A stretch of DNA of 64,000 bases from Deltaproteobacteria bacterium. Its GTDB lineage: Bacteria; Myxococcota_A; Polyangia; Polyangiales; Polyangiaceae. The notes under the pieces were generated by a model. It saw only the letters and a program-made list of their open reading frames with translations. It was not told the origin of the DNA and did no database searches. Shown piece after piece: positions 33,239-41,637 of the stretch; within the stretch, counting starts at the first letter, position 1; the number at the start of each line of letters is the position of its first letter. Location of the stretch: positions 109,097 to 173,096 of the forward strand of contig JACRCQ010000025.1 of NCBI GenBank assembly GCA_016218915.1, given 5' to 3'. Made by a program: the position numbers and the translations under genes.

Positions 33239-34354
33239 ATGCTCAAGAAGACCATGGGGCTGGGCTTGCTGTTCGGTAGTGCATTGGCGTTCTCCTGCGG
33301 TGGAAGCGACGATGGAGGCGGCGCGGCAGGCGGGGGGACCGGACCAGCGATCGAGGAGATCCCCGGGCTGCTGGCAGGCGTGTATTGCGACGTGCTCGGC
33401 ACGTGCGCGGCGCCCATCTTCGACCTGTACATCGGTGGGGGAGACTGCAAGGCCAAGGTGCTTCCCGCGCTGCAGGACGGCGAGTTCGCAGGGTACAAGG
33501 ACGCTGTGGCAAAGGGCTCCCTGAAGTACGACGCGAGCAAGGTCCAAGCCTGCGTCGACGCGCTCAAGGCGCTCAACTGCTCTCTTCCCACTACGCGATC
33601 CCCTGCGGTGTGCAAGGAGGCGCTGCAGGGAACCGTGGCCGTGGGCAGCCCATGCAACCTCAACGCCGAATGCACGGGCGAAAGCTACTGCAAGGGAGAC
33701 ACCTGCCCAGGGACCTGTGCTCCGCTCGAAGCCGAGGGCGTTGCGTGCAAAGCCGACGACTCATGCCGCAACGGGCTCAAGTGCGCGTCCAAGAAGTGCT
33801 TCAAGCCGCTGGGCGCCGGGGGCGTGTGCAAGAACGGCGACGAGTGCGACATCACGATGTTCTGCATGGGGTCAGATGAGTCCAAGGCGCAGACCGGAAC
33901 GTGCACGCTGCTGACCGAGGTGTTCAAAGCGAAGGAAGGCGAGACGTGCGACCTGGGCAAAGGCCCGCTGTGCGAATCAGGGCTGTCGTGCATCGTCGAT
34001 TCCTTCACCGCACCTTCCACGCTGGTGACCAAGTGCGTGAAGGAATATGCAGCTGGCAGTGCCTGCAAGGCAGGTGCGCCGGATGGGTGCCCGACCGGCC
34101 AATACTGCGGCGGGACGGATTTCACGACGGGGAAGTTTGACGGGACGTGTACGGCCGCGCCGGGGGATGGGCAACCCTGCGCAGCCGTGTTCGGCAACAA
34201 CTGCGCGACAGGAGCGGTGTGCGACGAGACGGGCGGAACGCCGACCTGTCGCACACAGCAGCGCATCGGCGGTGCGTGCGCCAGCAACCAGGCTTGCTTC
34301 AGCGAGAACTGCAAGTCCGGAACGTGCGCAGCAGGAAGCCCCTGCGTGCCCTGA
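33239..34354 (+). CDS. Cys-rich (dickkopf-like) lipoprotein
   Basis: 371 residues from ATG 33,239 with GAGGAGAG upstream. Signal MLKKTMGLGLLFGSALAFSC with Cys20. After a Gly spacer the mature protein has many short Cys modules (CNLNAECTGESYCKGDTC, CKADDSCRNGLKC, CKNGDECDITMFC) similar to the dickkopf N-terminal Cys-rich pattern common in Polyangiales surface proteins. First gene of a tight plus-strand cluster running to 37,434; the next starts 1 bp after its stop. Confidence 0.8.
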   Translation: MLKKTMGLGLLFGSALAFSCGGSDDGGGAAGGGTGPAIEEIPGLLAGVYCDVLGTCAAPIFDLYIGGGDCKAKVLPALQDGEFAGYKDAVAKGSLKYDASKVQACVDALKALNCSLPTTRSPAVCKEALQGTVAVGSPCNLNAECTGESYCKGDTCPGTCAPLEAEGVACKADDSCRNGLKCASKKCFKPLGAGGVCKNGDECDITMFCMGSDESKAQTGTCTLLTEVFKAKEGETCDLGKGPLCESGLSCIVDSFTAPSTLVTKCVKEYAAGSACKAGAPDGCPTGQYCGGTDFTTGKFDGTCTAAPGDGQPCAAVFGNNCATGAVCDETGGTPTCRTQQRIGGACASNQACFSENCKSGTCAAGSPCVP

Positions 34355-34355
34355 C

Positions 34356-35336
34356 ATGTACTGCACGACTTGCCGGGGACCGGTCGATCCGAATCCCCAC
34401 GGGGGTTGGTACCGATGCACGCGCTGCGGCGCTTGGAACGCTGCAGCCCCCCCGGCCTACGGCGCGCCTCAGGCCCATGCCGCTCCGCAGGCCTACGGCG
34501 CTCCGCAGGCCTACGGCGCTCCCCAGGCCTACGGCGCTCCTCCGGCCTTTGCGCCGCCCATGATGGACGGCGTGGCACTGGTGGCGGACACCGATCCATC
34601 GCGCGTGCCTCCGCCACCGCGACAAGCCACTGCCAATGCCCGGAAGCTCGTATTCGCCTACCAAGGCTCGCAGGCCATATCCCGGGGCACTGGAATCGCG
34701 TTCAGCCTGGCCTTGTTCCCAGTCTTGATTCCTGCGTTCGGCATTCCGGGCGAAGTCGCACTGCTGGTCTCGGCAACCCCGGGCACAGGCACTGTGACCC
34801 GTGTCGCATTGGACCCGAGCCATCGCATCAACAAGCGGCCTGCCACCAAGGTCGAGTTCTCCTACACGGCAGATGGGCAGAAGTACGAGGAGTCCTACCA
34901 CACGCTCAGCGCAGGCGGGCTGCAGGCTGGCGCCACGATCTCCATCGAGTATGCGAGCCTGTACCCAGGTTTCGGACGAAGGAAGGGAGAGAGCTACTCC
35001 TTCTTCGGGTTCGCTTCGCTCTGGTTCCTCGCCATGCCCCTTGTGGGGTTCGTGCTGCTCTTCACCGCCTGGAGGTCCAACCGCCGCGAGATTCGAGCGT
35101 ACGTGCGCGGTATCGCCACGGTCGGGCTCATCACCGAGCGCACGTTCGGTAACTCCAAGCAGGGCAACCGCAGGCCTCGCATCATCCGATGGTCGTTCCA
35201 GGTCGGACCCGACACCTTCACCGGATCGATCTCCCACATCAATCATTACTTGATTGACACGCTCCTTCCAGGTCCAAACGTCGTCGTGCTCTATGACCCG
35301 AACAACCCGTCGGTGAACACGGTCTGGGTGGGATGA
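34356..35336 (+). CDS. Zinc-ribbon membrane protein with Ala-Tyr-Gly repeat linker
   Basis: 326 residues. N-terminal zinc ribbon with Cys3, Cys6, Cys21 and Cys24. A linker of AYGAPQ repeats (about 35-65) comes next, then two hydrophobic segments (GIAFSLALFPVLIPAFGI, ASLWFLAMPLVGFVLLF) around two DUF3592-like beta domains (TRVALDPSHRINKRPATKVEFSYTADG begins the first; VVVLYDPNNPS ends the second). Predicted membrane protein; its role is unknown. It is translationally adjacent to its neighbours: 1-bp gap upstream, ATGA overlap downstream. Confidence 0.7.
   Translation: MYCTTCRGPVDPNPHGGWYRCTRCGAWNAAAPPAYGAPQAHAAPQAYGAPQAYGAPQAYGAPPAFAPPMMDGVALVADTDPSRVPPPPRQATANARKLVFAYQGSQAISRGTGIAFSLALFPVLIPAFGIPGEVALLVSATPGTGTVTRVALDPSHRINKRPATKVEFSYTADGQKYEESYHTLSAGGLQAGATISIEYASLYPGFGRRKGESYSFFGFASLWFLAMPLVGFVLLFTAWRSNRREIRAYVRGIATVGLITERTFGNSKQGNRRPRIIRWSFQVGPDTFTGSISHINHYLIDTLLPGPNVVVLYDPNNPSVNTVWVG
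34470..34541. repeat. Four 18-bp tandem units (CAGGCCTACGGCGCTCCG)
   Basis: Three near-identical 18-bp units, differing only in the last base, plus one degenerate first unit. They encode the QAYGAP repeats of the zinc-ribbon protein and can vary in frame. Confidence 0.85.
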
Positions 35337-36394
35337 GCGACGCTGAGCAAGAAGAAGATCGGGACGGAACGCCGAACCGCTCGACGCTCGTCGGGCTGGC
35401 CTGGGGACTCGCAGCCCTGGGAGCGACAGGTTCCTGCATTCCGGAGCGGCTGTCCGTGGGAGCTGAGCCCGATGCGGGCAGATCGTGTCCAGACGGTGGA
35501 TGCTTGCAGATCTTTGCAGCGGACCAGCCAACGCCTCAGGGCGTGGTGGTCACAGGTGCGCTCGTGCATTGGACCACGACGAGCGAAGTGCGGTCATGCG
35601 ACACCAGCGGGTGCGATGGCGGGGCGCGTACGCTGGCGGGTGGGCAAGGAGGACCATGGTCCATCGCTGCGAGCAAGACGCACGTCTGCTGGACCAACGC
35701 GGACAGCGGTGAGGTGATGGCGTGCGCGGCCAGCGGGTGCGATGCCGGCCCATCGGTCGTTGCATCGGCGCAGGTGACGCCTCGGGGGATTGCCGCCAGC
35801 GAGGTGAACTACTTCTGGACGAGCCCGGACTGGGGCGCCGTGCTGCGCGACGACGTATCGAGCGCTCCCCAGTGGATCGCGACCAACCAGGAGCGCCCCA
35901 CGAGCGTGTTGTTCTGGGACGAGCAGCTCGTGTGGGTCAACGAAGGGGATGACCTGCAGGCAGCGACCGGCATGGTGCAGCACTGCAGCGTGGGGGCTGC
36001 GGCGATATGCAAGCCAGAGCCGTACGCCAAGAATCTGCGACATCCGTCGGGAATCGCCATGGACGCGACGCGGGTGTACTGGACAGAGCTGGGTGCGAAT
36101 GCGTCGGACGGGACAGTCTCCCATCGGATGCGGGGCGACCCTGGCTCGGCCGCGGTGGTGCTCGCAGCGCAGCAGGCCGAACCCTTTGCAATGGTGGTCG
36201 ACGGGGCGCGGGCATACTGGACGAATCGCGCGGGCGGGCAGGTCATGGCGTGCGCGATCGGAGGCTGCGCCGGCCAGCCGACGGTATTGGCCGAAGGGCT
36301 CTCAGGGCCGAGCGGCATCGCGCAGGATACCGAAGCACTCTACGTTGCCGAAACAGGTGCATCCCGAGTGCTCAAGATCGTCAAGGGATGGTAG
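35333..36394 (+). CDS. Exported beta-propeller-like lipoprotein
   Basis: 353 residues; ATGA overlap with the preceding gene. After about 18 charged residues comes a hydrophobic stretch ending GATGSCIPE, a plausible lipobox. The remainder repeats the pattern VYWTxxxxxxVxxCxxxGC (VHWTTTSEVRSCDTSGC, VCWTNADSGEVMACAASGC, AYWTNRAGGQVMACAIGGC), about six blades, typical of secreted myxobacterial propellers. A short decayed fragment with the same style occurs at 50,480. Ligand unknown. Confidence 0.8.
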   Translation: MSDAEQEEDRDGTPNRSTLVGLAWGLAALGATGSCIPERLSVGAEPDAGRSCPDGGCLQIFAADQPTPQGVVVTGALVHWTTTSEVRSCDTSGCDGGARTLAGGQGGPWSIAASKTHVCWTNADSGEVMACAASGCDAGPSVVASAQVTPRGIAASEVNYFWTSPDWGAVLRDDVSSAPQWIATNQERPTSVLFWDEQLVWVNEGDDLQAATGMVQHCSVGAAAICKPEPYAKNLRHPSGIAMDATRVYWTELGANASDGTVSHRMRGDPGSAAVVLAAQQAEPFAMVVDGARAYWTNRAGGQVMACAIGGCAGQPTVLAEGLSGPSGIAQDTEALYVAETGASRVLKIVKGW

Positions 36395-36423
36395 ACTCGG
36401 AAGATTCCCTTCGACGGCCCACG

Positions 36424-37434
36424 ATGAGGCTACGACTTGCAGGCTGGTGGATCGCTCTGGCTCCGATCGCGACGGCGAGCGGACACGGGTGTACCACGTT
36501 CGACGACCTGCAGCCGGAAACGAAGTGCACCACGCCGTCGCTGCAGGCCCCCTATCTTGCCCAGGATCAAGCGGCAACGGTCTGCGCGCGGCTCTTCCAG
36601 TGCCCGACCCTGGGCACGTCGATCTACTCATCCATCTCCGTGCCGGTAGGAGACTTCAACTACTCGGTGTGCATGGATCGTCTGGCCGGAAATCTTCCCG
36701 GCAACCGCTTGGGAAGGACCCTGCAGTCGGGAATCCTGCAATGCATGGTGGCGACCACGGCTTGCGCGGATGCGATGGCATGCCTGCCCTGGGAGGAGAT
36801 CTCGGCCGACGATCCGCGGTGCGTGGGAGCCGGCACGGGCTCGTCGTGCATTGACCAGAACAAGACGATGCTGGACTGCTCGCTGCTGTACGCGACGCAC
36901 TGCGATTCGGCATACTTCGGCGCAGGGAGCCGGTGCATGATCGGCACGGACGGCGTAGCGGCGTGCGCGCTGTCCAAGGATTGCAGCGACCCGCACAGGT
37001 CGTGCGAGGAGCCGATGTTCGATTCCTGCGACCTCAAGAGCGGATTGCATGAGAGCTGGAACTGCAACGCAGCGGGCCACAAGTGCGGAGTCGATCAATC
37101 CACCAATTCGGCGGAGTGTCTCACACGTACCACGGTGGAGCTCTGCACGGGGTTTGACGCGGATTGCCAGGGCGACCAGATGCTGGTGTGCGACGACTTC
37201 TCGCTATCGGTCTTCGATTGCGCGGCAGTCTGCGGCACGTGCGCAAAGGGTGCAGGCGAGGCCTGGTGCGCGCGCCCGGGCGACGAGTGCACACCTGTGG
37301 ACACAGCGGTGAACACCTGCGAGGGCGACACGATCGCGCTGTGCATCGAGGGGCGCAAGGTCAAGTACGACTGCAAGCGAATCGGCAAGACGTGCAAGCC
37401 GGGCGACGCGTCGGGCTCAGGCCACTGCGGGTGA
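36424..37434 (+). CDS. Cys-rich exported protein, probable lipoprotein
   Basis: 336 residues from ATG 36,424 (ATG 36,388, overlapping the upstream stop, is possible). Signal MRLRLAGWWIALAPIATASG followed by HGC, a weak lipobox. The mature protein has over 30 Cys in pairs (CTTFDDLQPETKC, CADAMACLPW, CDLKSGLHESWNC). Ends 4 bp from the convergent kinase gene. No family recognised. Confidence 0.7.
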   Translation: MRLRLAGWWIALAPIATASGHGCTTFDDLQPETKCTTPSLQAPYLAQDQAATVCARLFQCPTLGTSIYSSISVPVGDFNYSVCMDRLAGNLPGNRLGRTLQSGILQCMVATTACADAMACLPWEEISADDPRCVGAGTGSSCIDQNKTMLDCSLLYATHCDSAYFGAGSRCMIGTDGVAACALSKDCSDPHRSCEEPMFDSCDLKSGLHESWNCNAAGHKCGVDQSTNSAECLTRTTVELCTGFDADCQGDQMLVCDDFSLSVFDCAAVCGTCAKGAGEAWCARPGDECTPVDTAVNTCEGDTIALCIEGRKVKYDCKRIGKTCKPGDASGSGHCG

Positions 37435-37438
37435 ACGT

Positions 37439-39043
37439 CTACCGGTAGGGATTGTGCTTCAGATCGTCGGTCGCGGCCGGCGGTACGGTCGACGTGCCCG
37501 TGGGCTTCGGCGGCGTGGTATCGACCGGAGGGGGCGTCGTGGTGCCCGCCGCAGGCACCTTGGGCCCACCGGGCGGACGCTTGGCGCCTGTGGACGGCGC
37601 CGTCGTATCTGCTTGCGGAGCAGACGTCGCAGGCGGCTGCCCGTCCAGGACCTCGGCACTGCTCGCGGAGTTCACGGGGGCAGGCGTGGATGCTGCTGCG
37701 CCCGAAGGAGTCGTGGAGGCCGGGAGCGCGGGCCCGGCGGTCGAAATGGCGTTGTTGCGGGCGCGAAGCGCCAGGGCGAGCACGATCACGCCGATCGAGA
37801 CGGCCGCAGCCACGATCAGAGCCATCTTGACGTTGCTCGGTTGCTGCGGGGCCGCGCCAGCACCTGTGGTGAGGCGCGGGTCCAGAGCGGCCGGTGCCGA
37901 GCTCTCCTGAGCGGGTGCCGTCGGAATCTCCATGGCCGCAGACGACACGCTCGACACCAGTGGCGAGGCAGGGGGCACAGCCGCAGGAGGGACGATCCCT
38001 TCGTTGATGCGCGGCCGTGAGTACTCCTGCTTGAGACGATCGATGTCGCCGAGGTGCGCGCGCAAGGCCTCCTTGCGCTGCTGGATCTCCTCGCCCAGCA
38101 ACGACGTGATGAAGGTCTTGACCTCCCCGTGCGTGCCGAGCATGCGCGCGGCGCGAGCGCTCCCCTCGATCGCCTCGGCAAACTCGGCTGCGGTTGCGAA
38201 CCGCTTGTCGGGATCGCGATCGAGCGCCTTGTCGAGCACCTTCTCGAGCGTCGCCGGCATCGTGGGGTTGCCCTGGCGAAGCGTCGGGATCGGCTCGAAC
38301 ATCAGGTTGTTGAGCGTGACCGCCTCGTTGTCGGCCATGAACAGACGCTTGCGGCACAGCGCCTCCCACAGCACGATCCCGGCGGCAAAGACATCGGCCG
38401 ATCGGGTCACGACCTGCCCGCGCGCCTGCTCGGGTGCCATGTACGCGACCTTGCCCTTGAGCTGGCCTGCGCGCGTGGTCGACAGGCGCGAGGTCGCGTG
38501 AGCCACGCCGAAGTCCGAGATGCGCGACACGCCATCCGTGTCGATCAGGATGTTCTGCGGCGAAACGTCACGATGCACCAGCCCGAGCGTGTGCCCCTCC
38601 TGGTCGCGCAGATCATGCGCTGCGTGCAACCCGGCGAGCATGTCGAGCACCACCTTGACCGACACCGAGGGAGGGATGCGCGCCTTGCTCCGCACCACCC
38701 GGGACAGGACCCCGCCAAAGGTCTCGCCCTCGATGAACTCCATCACCAGGTAGTAGCCTGACTTGCCTGCACCCACCTCGAGCACAGGAACCACGTTCTG
38801 GTGACGGATCGCGGCAACCAGACGCGCCTCGTCGAGGAACATCTCCACGAAGCTCTCGTCGTTGCCCAGGTGCGGATGCAGCCGCTTGACCGCGAAGAAT
38901 CGCTGGAATCCTCCCACCCCAAGCAGACGCGCCAGATACACGGTGGCCATGCCGCCAGATGCGATCTCCGCCAACAATTCGTAGCGGTCGATCTGCGGCG
39001 GCAATTCCGTGCTGGAGCCGAGCAGCTTGAACGTGGTGGCCAT
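37439..39043 (-). CDS. Ser/Thr protein kinase with single transmembrane helix
   Basis: 534 residues from ATG 39,043, whose A is the last base of the upstream TAA (TAATG). Kinase domain about 18-300: ASGGMATVYLAR, Lys53, HRDVSPQN (157-164), DFG (177-179), MAPEQARG. The HRDVSPQN variant (Ser in place of Lys) is a common myxobacterial subtype. A helical region is followed by a transmembrane segment near 400-420 and a Pro/Thr/Ala tail outside. Co-transcribed with the TPR/PEGA-like gene upstream. Confidence 0.92.
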   Translation of the reverse strand: MATTFKLLGSSTELPPQIDRYELLAEIASGGMATVYLARLLGVGGFQRFFAVKRLHPHLGNDESFVEMFLDEARLVAAIRHQNVVPVLEVGAGKSGYYLVMEFIEGETFGGVLSRVVRSKARIPPSVSVKVVLDMLAGLHAAHDLRDQEGHTLGLVHRDVSPQNILIDTDGVSRISDFGVAHATSRLSTTRAGQLKGKVAYMAPEQARGQVVTRSADVFAAGIVLWEALCRKRLFMADNEAVTLNNLMFEPIPTLRQGNPTMPATLEKVLDKALDRDPDKRFATAAEFAEAIEGSARAARMLGTHGEVKTFITSLLGEEIQQRKEALRAHLGDIDRLKQEYSRPRINEGIVPPAAVPPASPLVSSVSSAAMEIPTAPAQESSAPAALDPRLTTGAGAAPQQPSNVKMALIVAAAVSIGVIVLALALRARNNAISTAGPALPASTTPSGAAASTPAPVNSASSAEVLDGQPPATSAPQADTTAPSTGAKRPPGGPKVPAAGTTTPPPVDTTPPKPTGTSTVPPAATDDLKHNPYR

Positions 39044-40047
39044 TAGAACCTGCCTATTGCGCCCGCTTGGATTCCTTCCCTCCATCCGATCGTTGGCTCC
39101 ACCCTGAAACCTCCCTGCTGGGAAGAGCCCTGCACCTTGCCGTCGCCCCACCGGGTGAACAACGCAACCACCCCTGTCACAACGCCCACGCCAATCGTGG
39201 TCCCCAACAAGATGTTGGTCCTTTTCTGGCGCGAAAGCCCGTCCTGATACTCGGGGCAGCTGTCGCCCTTGTCCGCGCACGCAAGCTCGACCGTCGAACG
39301 CCCGGGATTGTTTCGCGTATCGAGCCCGCTCCAGATCGTCACGCCGGTCAACACCGCGGTCACGCCGGCGCCCACGATGAACACCGCCGGCGGAAGCCCG
39401 GAAGCCTTGGGCGGTGGCGGAGGCGGCTCGGTTGGACGCGTCGGCGCCGGGGCCGCGGCGCTCGTCGCAGGTGGCGGCTCCAGCTCCGTGGGCTTGAACA
39501 CGATCAGCTGCCCTCGCCCTTTTTCCGCCTCGATTCCCACTGCACGGCCCCGCCCCTGCGTCCAGGTCGCTGCCACCGAATGGTGCCCCGGCTGCAGGTA
39601 CACCACCTGCTCGACCGACTGCTGATCGAACATCGACTTGTCGTCGACCACCAGCCCGCAAGCCGGCTCGCACTTGACTTGCAGCTTGTACAGCCCTGGT
39701 CGTAGCTCCTCGAGCACCGATTGCGCGAGCGTCACCGTCGCCTGATCGGTCGGGTAGCGCTTGAGCGCCTGCTCGGCGTGGGTGGCAGCCCGTGCAGCAA
39801 ATCCACCTTCTTTTCTCGCTCGAATCGCGAGACGCAGCGCTTCGATGCTCGGGGAGTCGCGGTCCGCGTTCTCGAAGTGCACCGACGCCGACTCGTAGTC
39901 CTGCTGCAGGTAGGCGCGACGCCCAGCATCGAACTCCTGGGCCGCTATCCGGATCTTCGCAGCTTCGGGCGCTTCGTCGCCGCGCGCAGGCACAACGACA
40001 CACAGGCCTGTCAACAAGGCCCGGCTGAACCACGAAACCCGGGGCAT
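39043..40047 (-). CDS. TPR/PEGA-like membrane protein paired with a kinase
   Basis: 334 residues. Signal MPRVSWFSRALLTGLCVVVPARG. TPR-like segment RIAAQEFDAGRRAYLQQDYESASVHFE (about 35-60) continues to 120, then a PEGA-like region (CEPACGLVVDDKSMF), a Pro/Thr linker and two transmembrane helices (PPAVFIVGAGVTAVLTGV, ILLGTTIGVGVVTGVVALF). Same architecture as 29,652-30,596, with gene order reversed relative to the kinase. Confidence 0.8.
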   Translation of the reverse strand: MPRVSWFSRALLTGLCVVVPARGDEAPEAAKIRIAAQEFDAGRRAYLQQDYESASVHFENADRDSPSIEALRLAIRARKEGGFAARAATHAEQALKRYPTDQATVTLAQSVLEELRPGLYKLQVKCEPACGLVVDDKSMFDQQSVEQVVYLQPGHHSVAATWTQGRGRAVGIEAEKGRGQLIVFKPTELEPPPATSAAAPAPTRPTEPPPPPPKASGLPPAVFIVGAGVTAVLTGVTIWSGLDTRNNPGRSTVELACADKGDSCPEYQDGLSRQKRTNILLGTTIGVGVVTGVVALFTRWGDGKVQGSSQQGGFRVEPTIGWREGIQAGAIGRF

Positions 40048-40269
40048 GATAAGGAAAGGCTCTACCCAAGTGCTCGTTTCGTCAACATTCTTGTCACCCC
40101 CGCCACCCCATTGCCCCCACCGTCCAACCTCTCCCGCTGCCCATCCGTCCGGATGGTTCGTCCAATCCGGGCCGTTCTTGCCCCGTGCGCACGAACCAAC
40201 TCGTCCAGGTGCACGGATTCCTTGGGTCCCTCCAGTCCAGGCCACGGCCCTTGTGCTAACCTTGCCCCG

Positions 40270-41532
40270 ATGAACACTGCGCGCCCGGCTCGATGGTTGG
40301 GGCAAGGCGCCCTCGCGATCGCGCTGGGACTCGCTGTCGCCTCCCTCGGCCCATCCTGCCAGGAATACGATTCCTCGCTGCTCCACCAGTCGCCTGCCAA
40401 GGACGGAGGATCGGACACGTCCATCACGCCGGAAGCGTCGGACGATGCCCTTTCCGAAGCAGAGCCTGCGGATGAGCCGCTGCCCGAAGCAGGGCCGGAG
40501 ACGTCGCCCGATGTCGAGACCGACGGATTCGATCCCACCTGGTGCGACAAGTGCAAAGTCGAAGGACTGGTGCGTCCGGTCTGCCCACCCCAGGTCGAAG
40601 ACCCTGCAGACGACAAGCCCCTGGTCTTTGCCATGAGGACCATCCGCTTCGGCATGAACACCAAGAAGCCGAAGGACTGGATGACCATCGGCCTGGATCT
40701 CGACTGCATGAGCACGGGCGCCAACGGCGAGCCAGCCTCGTGCAAGCGCGTTTCAGGTGCGGACATCAAGGTGGGGCAGGACGGCGAGCTCGGGCGCGAC
40801 AACAGCTTCGGACACAACATCGGCGGCCTGGTCAACACGCTGGAGCTGCTCGGCCTGATGGACAACCTCGAGGAGAACCAGAACCTTTCCTTTGAGACTG
40901 GGGCCTCGGGCATCGTGCTCGCGATCGACAACTACGGCGGTGGACGCAACGACCCCACGGTGAAGCTGTCGATGTACCTGTCGCGCGGCACCTACGACGC
41001 CGCAGGAACGACGGAGATCCCCGCGGTCTGGGATGGGAACGATCTGTGGTCTCGCGATACCAACTCGGTCACGGCCAGCGACGGCCCGAAGTACATGGAC
41101 GACGCGGCCTTCGTGACCGACGGTGTGCTGGTTGCGCACCTGCCTGATGGGTTGCCCCTGATCTTCGCGGGTTCGGCCGCTTCGCTCGAGATGAGCCTGA
41201 ACAAGACCGTCCTGATGCTGCGCATCTCCGATGATCACAAGCAGGTGACCGAAGGTGTGCTGGCCGGCGTGTGGAACGTGATCTCGGCCCTGTCCGCGAT
41301 CACTGGATTCGCAGCGCAAAGCGGCATCTGCCCGAGCGACCCCTCCTATGGGCCGGCCATCCAGGCTGTGAGCACGGCTCCTGACATCCGTCTCGATCTG
41401 GTCCCCAGACCGGATCTGGAGTGCAACGCGATCTCCATCGCCCTGGCGTTCACAGGCGAGCCCGCAAAGCTGGGCGCCTTGCAGGCAGCGAACCCTTCGC
41501 CTCCGAGCGCGTGCGACGCTGGGACGGATTAG
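40270..41532 (+). CDS. Lipoprotein of unknown function
   Basis: 420 residues from ATG 40,270. Signal MNTARPARWLGQGALAIALG... SLGPSC (Cys30). An acidic Ser/Glu/Asp/Pro spacer (about 35-90) with EAEPADEP repeats, then a folded domain with paired Cys (CDKCKVEGLVRPVC) and many Gly-Asn-Asp turns. A longer open frame upstream lacks a signal and is not used. No family recognised. Confidence 0.65.
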   Translation: MNTARPARWLGQGALAIALGLAVASLGPSCQEYDSSLLHQSPAKDGGSDTSITPEASDDALSEAEPADEPLPEAGPETSPDVETDGFDPTWCDKCKVEGLVRPVCPPQVEDPADDKPLVFAMRTIRFGMNTKKPKDWMTIGLDLDCMSTGANGEPASCKRVSGADIKVGQDGELGRDNSFGHNIGGLVNTLELLGLMDNLEENQNLSFETGASGIVLAIDNYGGGRNDPTVKLSMYLSRGTYDAAGTTEIPAVWDGNDLWSRDTNSVTASDGPKYMDDAAFVTDGVLVAHLPDGLPLIFAGSAASLEMSLNKTVLMLRISDDHKQVTEGVLAGVWNVISALSAITGFAAQSGICPSDPSYGPAIQAVSTAPDIRLDLVPRPDLECNAISIALAFTGEPAKLGALQAANPSPPSACDAGTD

Positions 41533-41637
41533 AGAACCGATCCGTGGGGGGATCTGGGCGACGCTATGACCGCGTGGTTCTGCCACCCTCAGCGACACGG
41601 CATCCGGGACCACGCGCCCGGTGCCTTGCGCGCTTTA

